The notes: generated by a model from the letters alone, not told the origin. Positions 49,650 to 62,629 are shown, counted from the first letter of the stretch. The stretch is DNA of 64,000 nucleotides from Carallia brachiata (GCA_021464245.1 JADCRB010000029.1:1365788-1429787); one strand, 5' to 3'. Numbers and translations are program-made.

Positions 49650-50460
49650 ATAAACACTTTTCTTTACTCGATGGCTGCCATTTTTTTTTCTTTTGGTAAA
49701 TATAAACCCTCCATCATCGATTTTGTTCCCCCAAAACCATCGTTCCTTTGTTTGTTTTCTTTTAAATATAATTTCGTTTTCTTTTTTTTTTTTTTTGAAC
49801 ATAATTTCGTTTTTTCCTGGTTTAAGCGGCAAAATGCGAGGGTGTACATTTCAATTCTTTTCTTTTACATATACTGTAATTTTTTAAATGAATTTTTAAC
49901 TCGTAATTGTATATTTTATTGGTTTATTGTTTTGTACTCTAGAATTGACCAAATTCTGTTTAAAAAGAATTTAAATAGAATAAAATTTTAAAATTTAAAA
50001 TCTATTTAAAAAATTAAAAAGATAGACGATTTAATTAAATAAATTTTTAAAAGTTTAAAATTTAAAATTGTGTTACCACAAGAGACAGCAGGAAGGACAG
50101 TACTATTTATCACAAGCCAAATATCACGAAACCCGCACGAAAAAGTAGTCAAAAGAGAAGTTATCCAACAGTTTTGGTTAAGGTTTTAATTTTTTTTAAT
50201 AAAAATTAAAATTTTAAAAAAATAATAATAAATCTTAAATAATATTTAATGTTACCTTAAGTAATATTTAATATTATTTTAAATATAATTTTTATAATAA
50301 AAATAAATATTCAGTAATATTTAATATTACTTAAATGTATCTAATATTACTCTACACCATATTTAAAAAAAACAACCTTTTAAGTTTTGAATTAAAAAGA
50401 AAATTAAAAAAATGTCGTTGTCGTGCGCTTTCGTGAATTTGGAAGTCGTGGCCAATATCA
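49650..50460. other. AT-rich stretch between the XRN fragment and LINE A
   Basis: It starts intron-like after the XRN donor, then consists of A/T-rich repeats of AAAATTTAAAAT and AATATTTAATATTA type. No further exon or element was recognised. Confidence 0.4.
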
Positions 50461-51563
50461 TTATTCTACAATAATATATTTTAAAATATAATATTTTTGG
50501 TACAGCAGATGAAAATGTATGGAAAAAAAAAACTAACCAATTAAAAGACACACAAATCAGAGAAATATCTAAGGCCAAACGTAAAGTGTGCTATGCATAT
50601 CTCTTTCTAATATATGACGCAACTCTACAGGAGTCTGGTCAAGCAACAATTCTCCAGTAATTAATGCTCCTGTTTTGGCCAAATAATATGCATAAGAATT
50701 CACTTTATGCAAAATATATTGTCTCTCAACCTGTCAATCTTGAGCACAATTACTCCAAATATTCTCAAGCATGATAGGGGGCATCCGTGTTAGAGAGTAG
50801 ATGCGAGGTTTCAAAAAAAGTAGTTTCCAACATCATTTTGCTGCATCCCAAATCTCATACAAGCTCCAAACTACGCCTGATGCTGAGTAATTCTACCACC
50901 ATATTATTATTGAGACCGACAAATGCCATAAAACCACCCTTCCAAATGCCAAACTCATCCCCTAAAAGGCCTCCAAAACCTACTCTTCCCAAATTCACTT
51001 GAGAGCTGCCATCAGTATTTAGTTTAACATAGCCACAAGGAGCCAATTACCACTAGACTAGCCTACGAAGGGAGAAGAAGATTTATTAAGGGTATTAAAG
51101 CTCATGGCAATATCCAAGTGGGGCAAGTTAATTTGTTGGATCTGAAAATATGTGCTAGAGCAAGTCCTATTGAATATCTATTCATTTCACATCTTCCAAA
51201 TGCATCAACATGTGCACACGAACTTAAGCCCCAAATCATTCAAATAATAGGATGCTATGATAGCCATAAAATAGTGGCATAACCATGCATCCAAATTAAC
51301 AAATAAAAAAGCGTGCAAATTATGTGTTGACAAGGCACCTTCCCATACGTCACGAGGATGGTAACAGTCATATAAAAGGTCCAATATATCCTCATATGCA
51401 ACCTAATATCTAGAGCAAATAGCATTGTCAGTCAAATATCGCCGCATATGTTCAACATTAGTAAGGAGCTAACCTTTAAGAATGAGCCATAAGAATGCTT
51501 TGAATTTCTGTAAAATCTAAAGTTTCTATAAGACCTTGCACTTATACTTATGGGGTATGTGAG

Positions 51564-53184
51564 TATTGATCATGTGCTCCTAATTTTATTAATTTTGATG
51601 TGCCAACAATTCCTCTTAAAATGCTATTGATGTTAGTGATTGAACATATTTTATTCCTCTATAGTAACTAATTTTCCTCCACCGTATTATGCCTGTATTG
51701 GATGTAATCACAGCCAATATTATGCAAGGATTTGGACAACATTTGGAAAACGTGAGTACATAGAAACCATTGGTGCATAAAATAGGAACTAAGTTAGCTA
51801 GCCATGAAGATTCTTATGCCAGCTATCTCCCAGCCATGCATAAATTATGGAGCTGATGGACACCAAGCATGCAACATTTTATCATACCATGAAATTTACC
51901 TTGTGGAGCCATGAGGATCAATCATGTTGATTTCTTATCACACATCCAAATTGGATGTAAACAGTATTCACATATTCATCACCAATCATTGACATCCAAT
52001 CACGTGAATTTTGCCAGCTGAGAAGATGATTTATTATCAATCAAATTGTGCAACAATTTTCCAGCCTTTCAATCACATATGGGGCAGCCATGAAATTGAG
52101 ATCATTAGTATCAATCATCCAGCCATGCACATGCACATTTACTATGTAGAAGATCAATCATCCAGTCATGCCATTTATTCGGTCCAACTAGCAGTAGATT
52201 AATCATCCAATCATGCAACAGCCGTGTAAATCAATTATATGCTGGATTTGAGGAAGCTTCGTTGATCCTGCATTTCAATCATGCATGAGGTCAACTTTAA
52301 TTAGAATATCCAGCCGTGTGATTGCAATTCAATTCAGCTATGCAAAAGATCAAATCATCCAGCCATGTGATTAATTGAACCCTCAATCATGCAATGGTCA
52401 TCAATCAGCCAGCCAATTAAAATCTCTATCAAATTATGTGCTGGAAGTCGTGGAGTCAATCTTCAATTCAAAAATCTAGCTGTATGAAGTGTCAATCATC
52501 ATCAATGCCCCAACGGGTAGATTATTCCAAAGCACCTATAAATAAGTGCACAACCCAAAGGCATATGAACCAAAAAAATTCACCGAGAGAGAAAAAGCTT
52601 TATTGAGATACAATAGTGTGATACTCTTAAAATTTGTGCTTAAATAATTGTATAGAGAGAAAGCAAAAGTGATTAAGTGAGTGATTTATTTTTTTGTGAG
52701 TGTGTGAAGTTATAATAAAAAAGAAAAATAAGAGTAAAAGAGGTCTAGTTCGTGTGCGTTGTGAAAAGGTCGTGGACTTTGTGGTGTAATCGTTCTCCTA
52801 CCGGTTGGGGAGTTCAATAGTGAATTGAAAATTCTCAAGGCGGAAGGCCTTGGAGAGAGGACGTAGGAACAGGTGTTTCGAACCTCTATAAATCGTTGCG
52901 TCTCGCTAATTTTCTTTTATTTCTGTTATTGCGCACACATCACACAATTTTATTAATCTTCTTTCTTGTTCGTACTATCAGTTATATTTCACTTTTATCT
53001 GTGCTTTCATATTAATTGTCTACGGTCATTTATTTTCTTAAGTATACTCGATTTATATTTTATTTTACCTATTGCATCATACTCTATTATCGTGTTTATT
53101 TTTCGTTCTTGCTATTTTTTAATATTAATTTTTTCGATTACCCAATTCACCTCCCTCCCTCTTGGGTAGTTTTTGGGACCAACA
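51564..53184 (+). mobile_element. Solo LTR inserted in LINE A
   Basis: LINE A and LINE B align across this point, but A has 1,621 extra bases flanked by the direct repeat GTGAG (51,559-51,563 and 53,185-53,189). The insert begins TATTG and ends CAACA, close to the TGTTG...CAACA ends of plant copia LTRs, and contains an LTR-like 3' part (GGACGTAGGAACAGGTGTTTC and AACCTCTATAAATCGT, around 52,850-52,905). No internal coding region, primer site or polypurine tract is present. It is thus best explained as a solo LTR left after recombination between two LTRs. The orientation is inferred from these motifs. Confidence 0.85.
51890..52510. repeat. Degenerate short repeats AATCATCCAGCCATG inside the solo LTR
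   Basis: Variants of (C)AATCATCCAGCCATGCA recur many times, for example near 52,105, 52,150, 52,202, 52,310, 52,355 and 52,400, at irregular spacing of about 40-60 bp. They make up much of the LTR's 5' (U3-like) half. Confidence 0.6.
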
Positions 53185-54489
53185 GTGAGAGTTGCCAATA
53201 ACCAACTACTGATATCCTAAGCGTGGCGTTTAAGCACCATTAGAACTAGACATCCATGTCCAAACATCCCTCTCAATTGAATGACATGGCAAAAGCATAA
53301 ATAAAATGATTTTATGAATCTCTAAGGGCAAGTTTGTTTGGAGATGCGCTAAGCATCAATGGCCATTTTGTATAATATTACTAATTTGAAGATGCCCCTC
53401 ACTCCGTAGAATGCCGAAATCAAATTAACAAGCAGCTTAGGTAAGAGCCACTAATTTTACCATAAAGGTACTTTCAAACCAAGCCAATAGGAAATCCAAA
53501 ACCACCGTTGAGTGCCAAAAAACTCTAGGTAATAGCCCTCTACATGAAGGAACTTTTAAAAGAATGCCTAAGACTCTATTGAGAAGTAGACAAATATTTA
53601 TTTTGGAGGATAAAAACCTAAAATTTCTTACTGTCTCGCTACAATTCCCAACACAACTTCCCCAACATAGCCACATTATTTAAGCAAGCCTGACAAAGCC
53701 TCCGTCCACTAGCTTCTTTACGTCGAGTAACATTTATCTTATTAATTAAATGAACCTGCCTTTCTCATAGTCTGAAGACCAAACAAATCATCTCACAATT
53801 TTATCAATCTCTTCACAAATAAAAGATGGTAACCATGTTGTTTGCATTGTATAAAGCGAAATGAAAAAGAGGCAACTTTGAGCAAAAGTAGTCCAATTAA
53901 CTAAGTTTAAGAGTTTAGAGGCAAATAAACACGAATAAATGTTATCAACTATGAACCCATAGGTAAACTTGGCAAGCTGATTATAATGGAACACCCAAAT
54001 ATTTTCCCAAGTCATTAGTGATGATAAAACTACTGACCTCTTTAAGGCGATAAAGCACGTCCCTTAAAACTTTAGAGGAAATAATGGCATGAGACTTAGC
54101 CATATTAACTTTAAAGTCTGACGCCCCTAACATGTCTTTAACCACTTGAGCTTGTGCCACCATAACATTAGAGAATCAAATCACATTATCCACAAAAAGC
54201 AAATGGGATAAACTAAGGCCATTCCGAGAGCACTTAATAGGTTGCCAATGTTTACAATCTACTTTTGAATGAATAAAAAGAGACAAATGTTTCTGGCAAA
54301 GTTCAAACAAATACAGGAATAAAGGGTCTCATTGTCTAAGCCCTCTAAGTGGTTTAAAACTAGGTAGTCGTTACCATTCCAAAAAATGAAAAGAGAACTC
54401 TGAATATAATACATGATCAACTTAATGATGCCTACCAAATATTCAAATATGATTATAATCAGCTCTCAAAAATTCCAATGTACTCTATC

Positions 54490-55528
54490 ATAAAATTTCA
54501 CATCGTGAGGGATAAAATTGCAAAACACAATATCTCTCACTCAGGACATCAATAGTCATTAGCTTAGATAGTAGTGAGAGTGAAGCAACTAAACAAACTT
54601 GATGATAACCACTGGCCCAATTATTGCCAACACCACCACCGTGATCAGAAACAAAGATATTTTCATGATTGTAGAGATTACGGTAGTCATTGTTCTGAAT
54701 ACCATTGATGACCATGGGCTCCGAATCAATCAGCAAAGCTCGAGGTACATAATACTTGTCATTAGCTTAATAAAAGAATACATCTTTTCTATTACCTCCC
54801 TGAATGGTAGCCGCAACCCCATCCCCTAAATATTGAAAAATGAATTCAAAACTAGTAGGGTTTTGGTAAAAAAGCTCGGATTGTGACTTCTCCATCAATA
54901 ATAATAACCAGAAAGAAAATAAAATAAAATAAAAAAGGGGGTTTGGGGTAGGCACCTAAGTGGCGAAGTCTTCGATAATATCATCTTTACTGATGTCGTG
55001 CTCAAGACAAAGCTGCTTCCAAAACTCCATATCGATTTGGTTCCCACATTGTTCCACTTGCAGTGTTATTATTTCTCTCAGCATTGTTATGTCTCTTCTC
55101 TTCTCTTCTTTTCTCTTGCCTTTTCTTTTCTTTCTTTTCTTTTTTTTTGTTTTGTTTTTCTTTTCTCCTTTTTTTTCTTCCTCCCCTTCCACGCGAGATT
55201 ACTACTACCTTCGAGACTACAATTGCTGGCATAAACCACGAAGCAAGTCAAGTCAAGGCAAGGCCTTCTCAAGGTAGAGCAACCTAATCTGCCAAATGAA
55301 TTAGAGAGAGAGAGAGAGAGAGAGAACATGATAACACAATTTTAAATCCTATATATTCACAGATATTTTAATTGAGTCCTGAATTTTTTTAACATTTCAA
55401 ATGAGTACTAAACCTTTAATTTTTATTCCATTGAGTCATTTTTAAACAAAATTTGGTCAACTTTGTTATGCATTACGGTTGACTAACAAAATAAACTATT
55501 ACCACTCAAAAAATACACTTAAATAATT
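54490..55528 (-). pseudogene. Partial genomic copy of the gamma-tubulin 5' region (exons 1-2, intron 1, 5' flank)
   Basis: The segment parallels 46,840-47,905, including intron 1 and the promoter-side GA repeat, so it is a DNA-level copy and not a retrocopy. Exon 1 on the minus strand starts at 55,084 and reads [20 protein letters not shown]; the last codon of exon 1, CAG, has become TAG. Exon 2 reads GGNRKDVFFY then a stop, later [20 protein letters not shown] and [24 protein letters not shown] near the nucleotide site has Gly to Glu just before it. Exons 3 and 5-11 are absent here. It joins LINE A at 54,489 and LINE C at 55,529. No protein is expected. Confidence 0.92.
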
Positions 55529-57290
55529 TTTTTTAGAGAATTTTACTTGTAAAACGTAATTACCCCCCTCTAATCTTCACCCAAAGGACGAACAACCACC
55601 CAATCTACCCAATTAGCATCATGCCTAATTAATCGCACAATGGAATTAATTTCCAACAGACAAGCATCATTCTTAGCTTTAAGAGCTTTAAACAATACTT
55701 CACATTTGTTTCTAGGATCAATTTATTCTGATGCGCCTCTATAGCAATCCTCATTGCCAATCAAAGAGCTGGTGTTTTTCCAACTAGTGCTGAATGAACC
55801 TTCATTGTCGTGGTACCTCCCTCTATAATTCTCCCTTGACTATTTTTACAAACAACTACCAAGCTTGTACATTCCTTTTTTATTTCTAAAAAAGTTGCAT
55901 CATAATTTAGTTTTACAATACCTTCTACAAGTTTCACCCAATGTCGTAAATGTGGTTGGGGATTTTGGCGTCCATTATAGCGTAGAGTAACTAACAAATT
56001 GAGCATATTTGTGTCATATCAGCCTCAATATGCTCTTATTAGTGTCTAAACAAATTGGATTATGCACCCCTCTATGTAAAAGACACTTCTAGCCTTCCAT
56101 ATATTCCAACGAAGGATGAATACATGACATAGCAACCCCTGTCCATTTTGGGCATGCAAATCAGCAGCTAAAGAAAGCCATTATTCCTCAAAACATTCAA
56201 TAGATTCTACCCTAGGAGAATAGCTCAATATATTAGCAAACCAGATATCACCTACATTTTCACAGGCTAACAAGTCATCTATTATAAATTCTACCCTAAA
56301 CCCACAACTATGACAATTTGCATTCTCTATTACTGCCCTTTTCATAAGATTTTCCTAATTTGGAAGGGCTTCCCTCAAGGTTCTACATAGGAAGTGCTTG
56401 ATTGTAGGACAAATCTCTAAGGCCTAGACCTATTTCCAGATGTTTTGATCCTCTATTTGTCGCTGCCTTGATATATAAATAGGATAGTGGGTCATCTCCA
56501 CTATCTTGTGATAGCCTTATCACACTAAGTGTTTATCAAACTTGTCATAATGCCATACAAGTGTACTCGGGCCTCCTTAACAACTTAATTAGATTTTCTC
56601 AATGGCAACCACCTCCAATGGGCTAAAGAGTTACTTTATTTTCCCAAAATTCTATTCTTTTAACTAATCATAGAAGATATTACCAACCACAACAACATCA
56701 ATTTCTTCAAAACTTTTAGTTTGAACTTGAAAACTTGGCAGTTGTGGTAACCATGGGTCTTCCCATATACTAATCTGCCTCCCATCTCCAATTTCCATTC
56801 TCAAGCCGTTAGTCAAGAGCTGTCTCCTTTGTATAAGACTTAACTAACACCATAAAGTATTATGTCTCTATCTAGTAGTGAGAAAGTTACCAGAAAGAAA
56901 ATAAATACCGCACAAAGGTTTGACCCATAATTCCTTGGGGTTCTTGAGAATAAGTCATTTCTATTTTACCAACAATGCCAAATTAAACATTAGGAGATCT
57001 TTAAATCCTACATCACCCCATATGTTGGCTGAAGACAAAAACTTCTGACTCTCTCAGTGTATCTTTATCTCTTCCCCATGCTAGCCCCAACAGAAATTAG
57101 CAATCCTTTGGTTCATTCTTTTTGAAACAATCAAAAGCAATTTAAAAATCATCATAGCATATGTTGGTATGACCTATACAACTAATTTAATCAAGATCTC
57201 TCTCCTTGTTGGGGATATAAGTTGTTATTTCCATGACTGAATTTTGGTATGTAGCTTTAGAATGAGATGATCAAAATAGTATCTTAGGGT
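55529..57290 (-). mobile_element. LINE copy C (different L1-type subfamily), 5'-truncated
   Basis: A poly-T run at 55,528-55,535 is the poly-A tail on the minus strand, exactly where similarity to the gamma-tubulin flank ends. The minus strand then gives RNase H (VKLNYDATFLEIKKECTSLV ... KNSQGRIIEGG; 55,760-55,960), a zinc-binding RT-associated domain with CHSCGFRVEF (about 56,290-56,330), and the end of RT (RREILIKLVV .. IPTYAMMIF; about 57,130-57,215). Stops are frequent. It is clearly different from LINE A/B in sequence. The 5' end near 57,290 adjoins the second gamma-tubulin piece. Confidence 0.82.
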
Positions 57291-57295
57291 ATTAA

Positions 57296-57488
57296 GCATT
57301 AGCCTCTTAATGGTTAAAAATGAGTTTTAGGGTTGAACCACCACATCACTTGTTTTCATTTGGTTGAGAAATACACTACAAGTTTGAATTGACTTTCTCT
57401 GTAATAATTATTTAAAGCCTCCAGTAAATATGAGCCCACACCTTCATCAAACAATAATAACGCTTAACAAGCATATAAGCAAAAAAGA
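57296..57488 (-). pseudogene. Second gamma-tubulin fragment (exon 4 start and intron 3 end)
   Basis: It matches about 46,287-46,485 of the intact gene: the start of exon 4 (for example TTCATTTGGTTGAGAAATACAC against TTCCATCTGGTTGGGAAATACAC on the plus strand is split here into short matches), the splice region ACCTTCATCAAA, and adjoining intron sequence. Several substitutions and small changes break the frame. In a simple copy it should lie to the left of the exon 1-2 piece, but it lies to the right, beyond LINE C, so the duplicate has been rearranged. Confidence 0.8.
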
Positions 57489-57590
57489 AATAGCATACAA
57501 ATTAACTTGTCTTTCTTTTTTGTTTTATTTTTAGGCATAAAAATTATTTTTAACAAACTCATTTAAACATAAAAATTTCATATTACAAGC

Positions 57591-57623
<33 letters not shown>

Positions 57624-57744
57624 TGTAAAAGAAATTATAATTCATTATTGGGGTAAAAAATAAGTGTGGAAAATGACTTTTGAAAATACTCACCTTCAAC
57701 CACTTTAACTAAAGTGGATTTTTATACAAAAATTTTATCTTATA
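57489..57744. other. AT-rich spacer with a (TA)n microsatellite
   Basis: A (TA)n run lies at about 57,592-57,622. No gene signature was seen. Confidence 0.5.
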
Positions 57745-60700
57745 CAAATAATATGTTTTAAAATATAATATTTTCGATACAGCAGATGAAAATGTATGGA
57801 AAAAAAAGTAAACAATTCAAAGACACAAATTAGAGAAAGATCTAAGGCCAAACATAAAGTGTACTATGCATATCTCCTTCTAACATATGGCGCAACTCCA
57901 TAGGAGTCCTGTCAAGCAACAATTTTCTAATAATTTATGTTCCTGCTTTGGCCAAATAATATGCATAAGAATTCACTTCAACCAAAATATGTTGTTTCTC
58001 AACCTGCCAATCTTGACCACAAAATTCTGAATATCCTCAAGCATGATAGGGGGCATCCATGTTAGAGAGTAGATGCAAGGCTTTAAAAGAATTAGTTTCC
58101 AACACCACTTTGCGGCATCCCAAATCTCATGCAAGCTCCAAACTACATCTGATGCCTAGTAATTCTACCACCATATTATTATTGAGACCGGCAGATGCCA
58201 TAAAACCACCCTTCCAAATGCCAAACTCATCCCCTAAAAGGCCTCCAAAACTTGCTTTTCACAGATTCACTTGAGAGCTGTCATTAGTATTTAGTTTAAC
58301 ATAGCCACGAGGAGCCAATTCCCACTAGACTAGCCTACGAAGGGAGGAGAAGATTTATTAAGGGTATTAAAGCTCATGGTAATATCCAAGTGGAGCAAGT
58401 TAATTTGTTGGATCTAAAAATATGTGTTAGAGCAAGTCCTATTGATTATCTATTCATTTCACATCTTCCAAATGCGTCAACATGTGCACATGAACTTAAG
58501 CCCCAAATCATTCAAATAATAAGGTGTTATAATAGCCATAAAATAGTGGCATAATCATATATCCAAATCAACAAATAAAAAAACGTGCAAATTATGTGTT
58601 GACAAGGCACTTTCCCCTACGTCACGAGGATAGCAACAGTCATATAAAAGGTGCAATATATCCTCATATACAACATAATATCTAGAGCAAATAGCATTGT
58701 CAGTCAAATATCGCTGCATACGCTCAACATTAGTAAGGAGCTGACTTTTAAGAATGAGTCATAAGAATGCTTTGAATTTCTATGGAATCTAAAGTTTCAT
58801 ATGACCTCGCACTTATACTTATGGGGTTTGTGAGAGTTGCCAAAGACCAACTACTGATATCATGAGCATGGCGTTTAAGCACCATTAGAACTAGACATCC
58901 ACGTCCAAACATCCCTCCCAATTGAATGACGTGGCAAAAGCATAGATAAAATGATTTCATGAATCTCTAAGGGCAAGTTTGTTTGGAGATGCGCTAAACA
59001 CCAATGGCCATTTTGTATAATATTACTAATTTGAAGATGCCCCTCACTCTGTAGAATGCCGAAAGCAAATTAAAAAGCAGCTTAGGTGAGAGCCACCGGT
59101 TTTACCATAAAGGCACTTTCAAACCAAGCTAATAGGAAATCTAAAACCACCGTTAAGTGCCAAAGAACTCTAGGTAATAACCCTCAACGTGAAGGAATTT
59201 TTAAAAGAATGCCTAAGTCTCTATTGAGAAGTGGACAAATATTTATTTTGGGGGATATAAATCTACAATTTTTTACTGTCTCGCTACAATTCCCGACTCA
59301 ACTTCCCCAACATAGCCACATTATTTAAGCAAGCCTGACCAAGCCTCAGTTCACCAGCTTCTTTAGGTTGAGTAACATTTATTTAATTAACTAAATGAAC
59401 CATGCCTTTCTCATAGTCTGAAGACCAAACAAATCATCTCACAATTTTATCAATCTCTTCATAAATAGAAGATGGTAACCATGTTGTTTGCATTGTATAG
59501 AGTGGAATGGAAGAGAGGCAACTTTGAGCGAAAGTAGTCCAATTAGCTAAGTTTAAGAGTTTAGAGACAGATAAATACGAATGAATTTTATCAACTATGA
59601 ACCCATAGGTAAACTTGGCAAGTCGATTATAAAAGAACATCCAAATATTTTCCCAAGTCTTTAGTGACAATAAAACTACTGACCTATTTAAGACGATGAA
59701 GCACGTCCCTTGGAACTCTAGAGGAAACAATAGCACGAGACTTAGCAATATTAACTTTAAAGTCTGATGTCCCCAACATGTCTTTAACCACTTGAGCTTG
59801 TTCCACCATAGCATTAGAGAATAAAATCACATCATCCGCAAAATGCAAGTGGGATAGACTAGGGCCATTTCGAGAGCACTAAGGTTGCCTATGTTTACAA
59901 TCCACTTTTGAATGAATAACGAGAGATAAATGTTCCATGCAAAGTACAAACAAATACAGGGATAAATGGTCTCATTGTCTAAGCCCTCTAAGTAGTTTAA
60001 AACTCAGAAGTCGTTACCATTTCAAAGAATGGAAAGAGAACTCTGTGCACAATACATGATCAACTTAATGATGCTTACTAGAAATCCAAATCTAGTTTAA
60101 TCAACTATCAAAAATTCTAATGTATTCTGTCATAAGCTTTCTCCAAATCACTTTTATTAGCTATAACATCTTTGGTGCTTCTAGTGTGTCGAATTGTATT
60201 CATCACCTTCTGTACAATAATAATATTATTAAAAGCCTATCTTCCATAGATAAAATTACCTTGAAGCGGGCTAACTAGATCATCTAGAAAGGGCAAATAT
60301 AGTTAACAAGAACTTTCATAATCAGCTTGAATACGACCTTATAAAAATTGTTAGAATGAAAGTGAGTTATTTGGTCCGTCTCCACACTTTTTGAAATCAT
60401 GCAAACAAAAGTGTCAGAGAGAGAGTCATCAAAATAACTTGATTGAAAAGAATTTTGAACCAAAGAGATGATGTCCACACCAACCAAATCCCAAAATAAC
60501 TTAAAAAAGATTGGTTTAAATACATCCTATAGCAAAGCTTTATACACCCTCATAGATTTGAGGGCTACCAAAACTTCCTCTGATATAATAAGGACATTAT
60601 GGGAGCAATGTTGCGAATGAGAGAGTGAGGCTGACCATCAATCTACAGAAAATGCATAATATCCTTTGTAATACAAAACAAATTATGAAAATGAGAATGT

Positions 60701-62629
60701 ACCTCATTTTTATTGGCTTCTTAATCATAGCTCCAAGTGTCATTTGAGAGTTTTAAACTCTCAATTTTATTTTGCTTACGCTTGGTAATAATGGATGCAT
60801 AGAAGAATCTGGTGCTCTTGTTGCCCAATTTTAGCCATTCCACAATAAATTTTTAAAACATGTTTACTTCCTCCTGCTTTAGAATCATGTTATACTCAGA
60901 GATAACTAGCTTCTCTAAATTGATCAGAGACACACTAGGGTGGCGTTCTAAAGCCATTTGAATACTACTGAGTTGTGCTTGAAGATGCCTCTTCTGCTTA
61001 TATATATCACTAAAAGCAAATCTATCGAAATGCAAGGTAGTCTGTTAGACAGATTGCAAATTTGCCAAGAGAAAACACTCTCAAATAGCCCAATTTTGTT
61101 TTACTACTCCACAGAATGTAAGATGAGTGAGCCATGCTGCTTCAAAAGGGAAAGGTCTATTACCATGGTTCACTTCAACATCAGATAACAACAAAATTGG
61201 ATGATGGTCTGAAAGTGTTTTTGAAAGGTTAATAATAAATTCCTTCTAGAAAAAAAAATGTGCCAATTTTCCATCGTAAAGGCCCTATCAAGCCGTTGCG
61301 AAATAACTATTCTTTCATGTCCTTTCTGATAGGTAAACAGGGTTTTTTTTATAGCCCATGTCTTGAAGCCCATAGTATTCAACATTATTAGTAAACTTAC
61401 AAGTTTTATGAAATTGATATCGATCCCCTTTCTTCTCATGAGTCATGGGGTATCCCCTTGTTATGATAAATTCTTAAGATAATGGCAGAGGAGTTCTTTC
61501 TAAGAAGCAATAGGGGATGCATAAATCGTCGAGCATCTTCACTTCTTGATACTAGACTGAGTAATAACAAAGTGAATATATTGAGAGCCTTTCAAAATGG
61601 AGTTGATAGAGACATTTTTTGACTTCCAAAGTAACCAAATGCCACCAGTAAAACCATTTGGGTCCACAAACTGATAAGAATGAAAACCTATAAATTTTCA
61701 CTTATCTTTCACCTATGCAAATGGAACATGAGTTTCTATTATAAGTACAATGTTCGGATAATGAGCCTGGACAAGAGTTGATATATGTCTTTTAACATCT
61801 TCATTTCCTATACCCCTAATATTCCAAGAAAGGATTTTGAGTAATTTATTGGTAGCATTATTCATAGAGATAGATAAATATAGAAATTGAAAGAGAATCA
61901 TACAGAAAGATCAAAACATGACAACTACAAATGCTGTATAGTATCCTCCATTGGATCCATAAGAGCATTCTCCAAATCCACAAATCTACCCATATTAGGG
62001 ATAACATGGTGGGCTAGACTAGAGCCAACGTCATCAAGAGGACATCCATGGTAAGCAAAATTATAATCACCCAAGGTATTGGTTCCACCACTACAAAACT
62101 TGAAAGACCTTTACAACATTTGATCTTCCACGGTAGGTAAAAGACTAAAATCAAAGGATGAAAGAAATTTGTTGGGGACAGAACTAACAAGAAAATGAGA
62201 AGACCTCATTCCCTTAGCTAGGCTAGCCTACACGAGAGTGGCACGAGTTGCTGCCATGAAAGAACCCAATTTACTAGTAGTGGTTGCACCATTGTTAAAG
62301 TTGCTACCATTCCTGCTATTGCAAAAATCTTTATTTTTTTCTATCAAAGTTTTCTCCACATTAGAGGTAGGCCTATATGTCACAGAAAGCCTATGCACAT
62401 CATCACGACCCATATTAGACCTTGCTCTTTTAAATTTTTTTTTGCTGGAGGGAAGCCCCCTATTTCAAGCCCTTGTCAACCTCGAAAGGCTTGCTGGAAA
62501 TGAGAATCATTCCTTCTCTTCACCATATTACCCTTAAGAGAAGCAAATTGATTAAAATTAAAAATAGCACCAATCTGAGAATTGTGCTGCCCATTTTTAT
62601 TAAAATTTTTTCTTTGACGCATGACTACC
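57745..62629 (-). mobile_element. LINE copy B (L1-type with endonuclease, RT and RNase H), decayed
   Basis: Minus-strand order: ORF1-like remnant (about 61,950-62,600), endonuclease start KILSWNIRGIGNEDVKRHIS (about 61,780-61,840), endonuclease tail with SQRLDRAF (near 61,280), RT fingers (SLSDTFVCMISK; near 60,380), RT active site HFADDVILFSNAM (about 59,805-59,845), PLYTMQTTWLPSSIYEEIDK (59,434-59,510), and RNase H C-terminus near 58,050-58,320. The YxDD-type box FADD is intact, but stops and shifts break every domain. From 57,745 to about 60,130 it is colinear with LINE A. The left end keeps the same 3' sequence as A. The right end is cut by the LTR that starts at 62,630. Confidence 0.88.

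Larger units (their letters stand above)
50468..54489 (-). mobile_element. LINE copy A (L1-type, RNase H-containing), 5'-truncated and interrupted by a solo LTR
   Basis: On the minus strand, from the high end down: RT remnant with FVDN in place of FADD (about 54,180-54,200), KVNMAKSHAIISSKVL, LGKYLGVPL (near 53,981-54,163), the zinc-binding/RT tail TYGFIVDNIYSCL and PLYTMQTTWLPSFICEEIDK (53,788-53,950), and RNase H starting VKLNTDGSSQ (50,855-51,040) to LERDMHSTLYV (about 50,580-50,615). Sequence continuity is broken by the LTR at 51,564-53,184. Homology with LINE B stops at 54,489, where the gamma-tubulin duplicate begins. About 2.4 kb of LINE remains. Many stops. Confidence 0.88.

Noticed and set aside
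49439..49657. Minus-strand 72-codon frame across the XRN fragment
   Set aside because: It is the antisense of the XRN-like exon, which has clear family similarity on the plus strand.
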